A stretch of 5,537 bases of DNA from Gammaproteobacteria bacterium (lineage in GTDB: Bacteria > Pseudomonadota > Gammaproteobacteria > Eutrophobiales > Eutrophobiaceae), in assembly GCA_003645215.1 (NCBI GenBank), contig QNEM01000144.1, forward strand, positions 1 through 5,537. The letters run 5' to 3'. The notes under the pieces are model-generated. The model was not told the DNA's origin, searched no databases, and saw only the letters and a list, made by a program, of their open reading frames with translations. Position 1 is the first letter of the stretch, and every line of letters starts with the position of its first letter. Shown here piece after piece: positions 5,500 through 5,537 of this stretch. Both the position numbers and the translations under genes were made by a program.

Positions 5500-5537
5500 A
5501 TGATGCGTCACCCGCAGTCATATAACGCTTTTCATCA
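5500..5537 (+). CDS. Start of an unidentified gene, cut by the window end
   Basis: ATG 5500, followed directly by ATG 5503 in the same frame, is preceded by GAGG (5491-5494) at 5 or 8 nt, and the frame stays open to the window end (MMRHPQSYNAFH). The second ATG has the better spacing. Only 12 codons are visible, so no family can be given. It has the same orientation as the metallo-hydrolase gene 68 nt upstream and may share its transcript. Confidence 0.45.
   Translation, partial: MMRHPQSYNAFH

Overview
The window looks like chromosomal DNA from a free-living gammaproteobacterium, AT-leaning by eye. The strongest clue is a CysB-type LysR regulator of near-canonical length, because CysB is typical of gamma- and some betaproteobacteria. 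The assimilatory reductase is the iron-sulfur APS-reducing type seen in pseudomonads and many sulfur oxidisers, not the enteric PAPS type. A YdcH/DUF465 protein and a SoxH-like periplasmic metallo-hydrolase fit a respiratory, possibly sulfur-oxidising or methylotrophic, proteobacterium. I cannot name the genus.

Layout, left to right. Positions 1-621 (+) hold the 3' part of an FHA-domain protein cut by the window edge. A 207-bp AT-rich gap with promoter-like elements leads to cysH (829-1557, +). A 111-residue thioredoxin-fold protein with a CxxC motif (1567-1902, +) follows after only 9 nt, so the two are almost certainly co-transcribed. Convergent to them is cysB (1925-2911, -). Divergent from cysB across 120 bp is a TauE/SafE (TSUP) membrane transporter (3032-3817, +). 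A strong perfect-stem hairpin (3854-3889) closes this transcript and works in both directions. It also ends the convergent small YdcH-like gene (3920-4147, -). A 300-bp gene-free stretch, rich in small dyads and direct repeats near its right end, precedes a secreted metallo-beta-lactamase-fold protein (4448-5431, +; more likely start 4493). A new reading frame with a good ribosome binding site begins at 5500 and leaves the window.

The central block (cysH, redox partner, cysB, TSUP transporter) reads as a sulfate-assimilation module. The transporter probably moves sulfate or sulfite, CysH reduces APS to sulfite, the small CxxC protein plausibly recycles the reductase, and CysB is the expected regulator. 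The FHA, YdcH and SoxH-like genes are flanking functions with no demonstrated link. Nothing points to a mobile element, CRISPR array, phage or RNA gene. The window is mostly ordinary; the points most worth a second look are the CysH-linked redox protein, the divergent transporter, and the repeat cluster before the SoxH-like gene.
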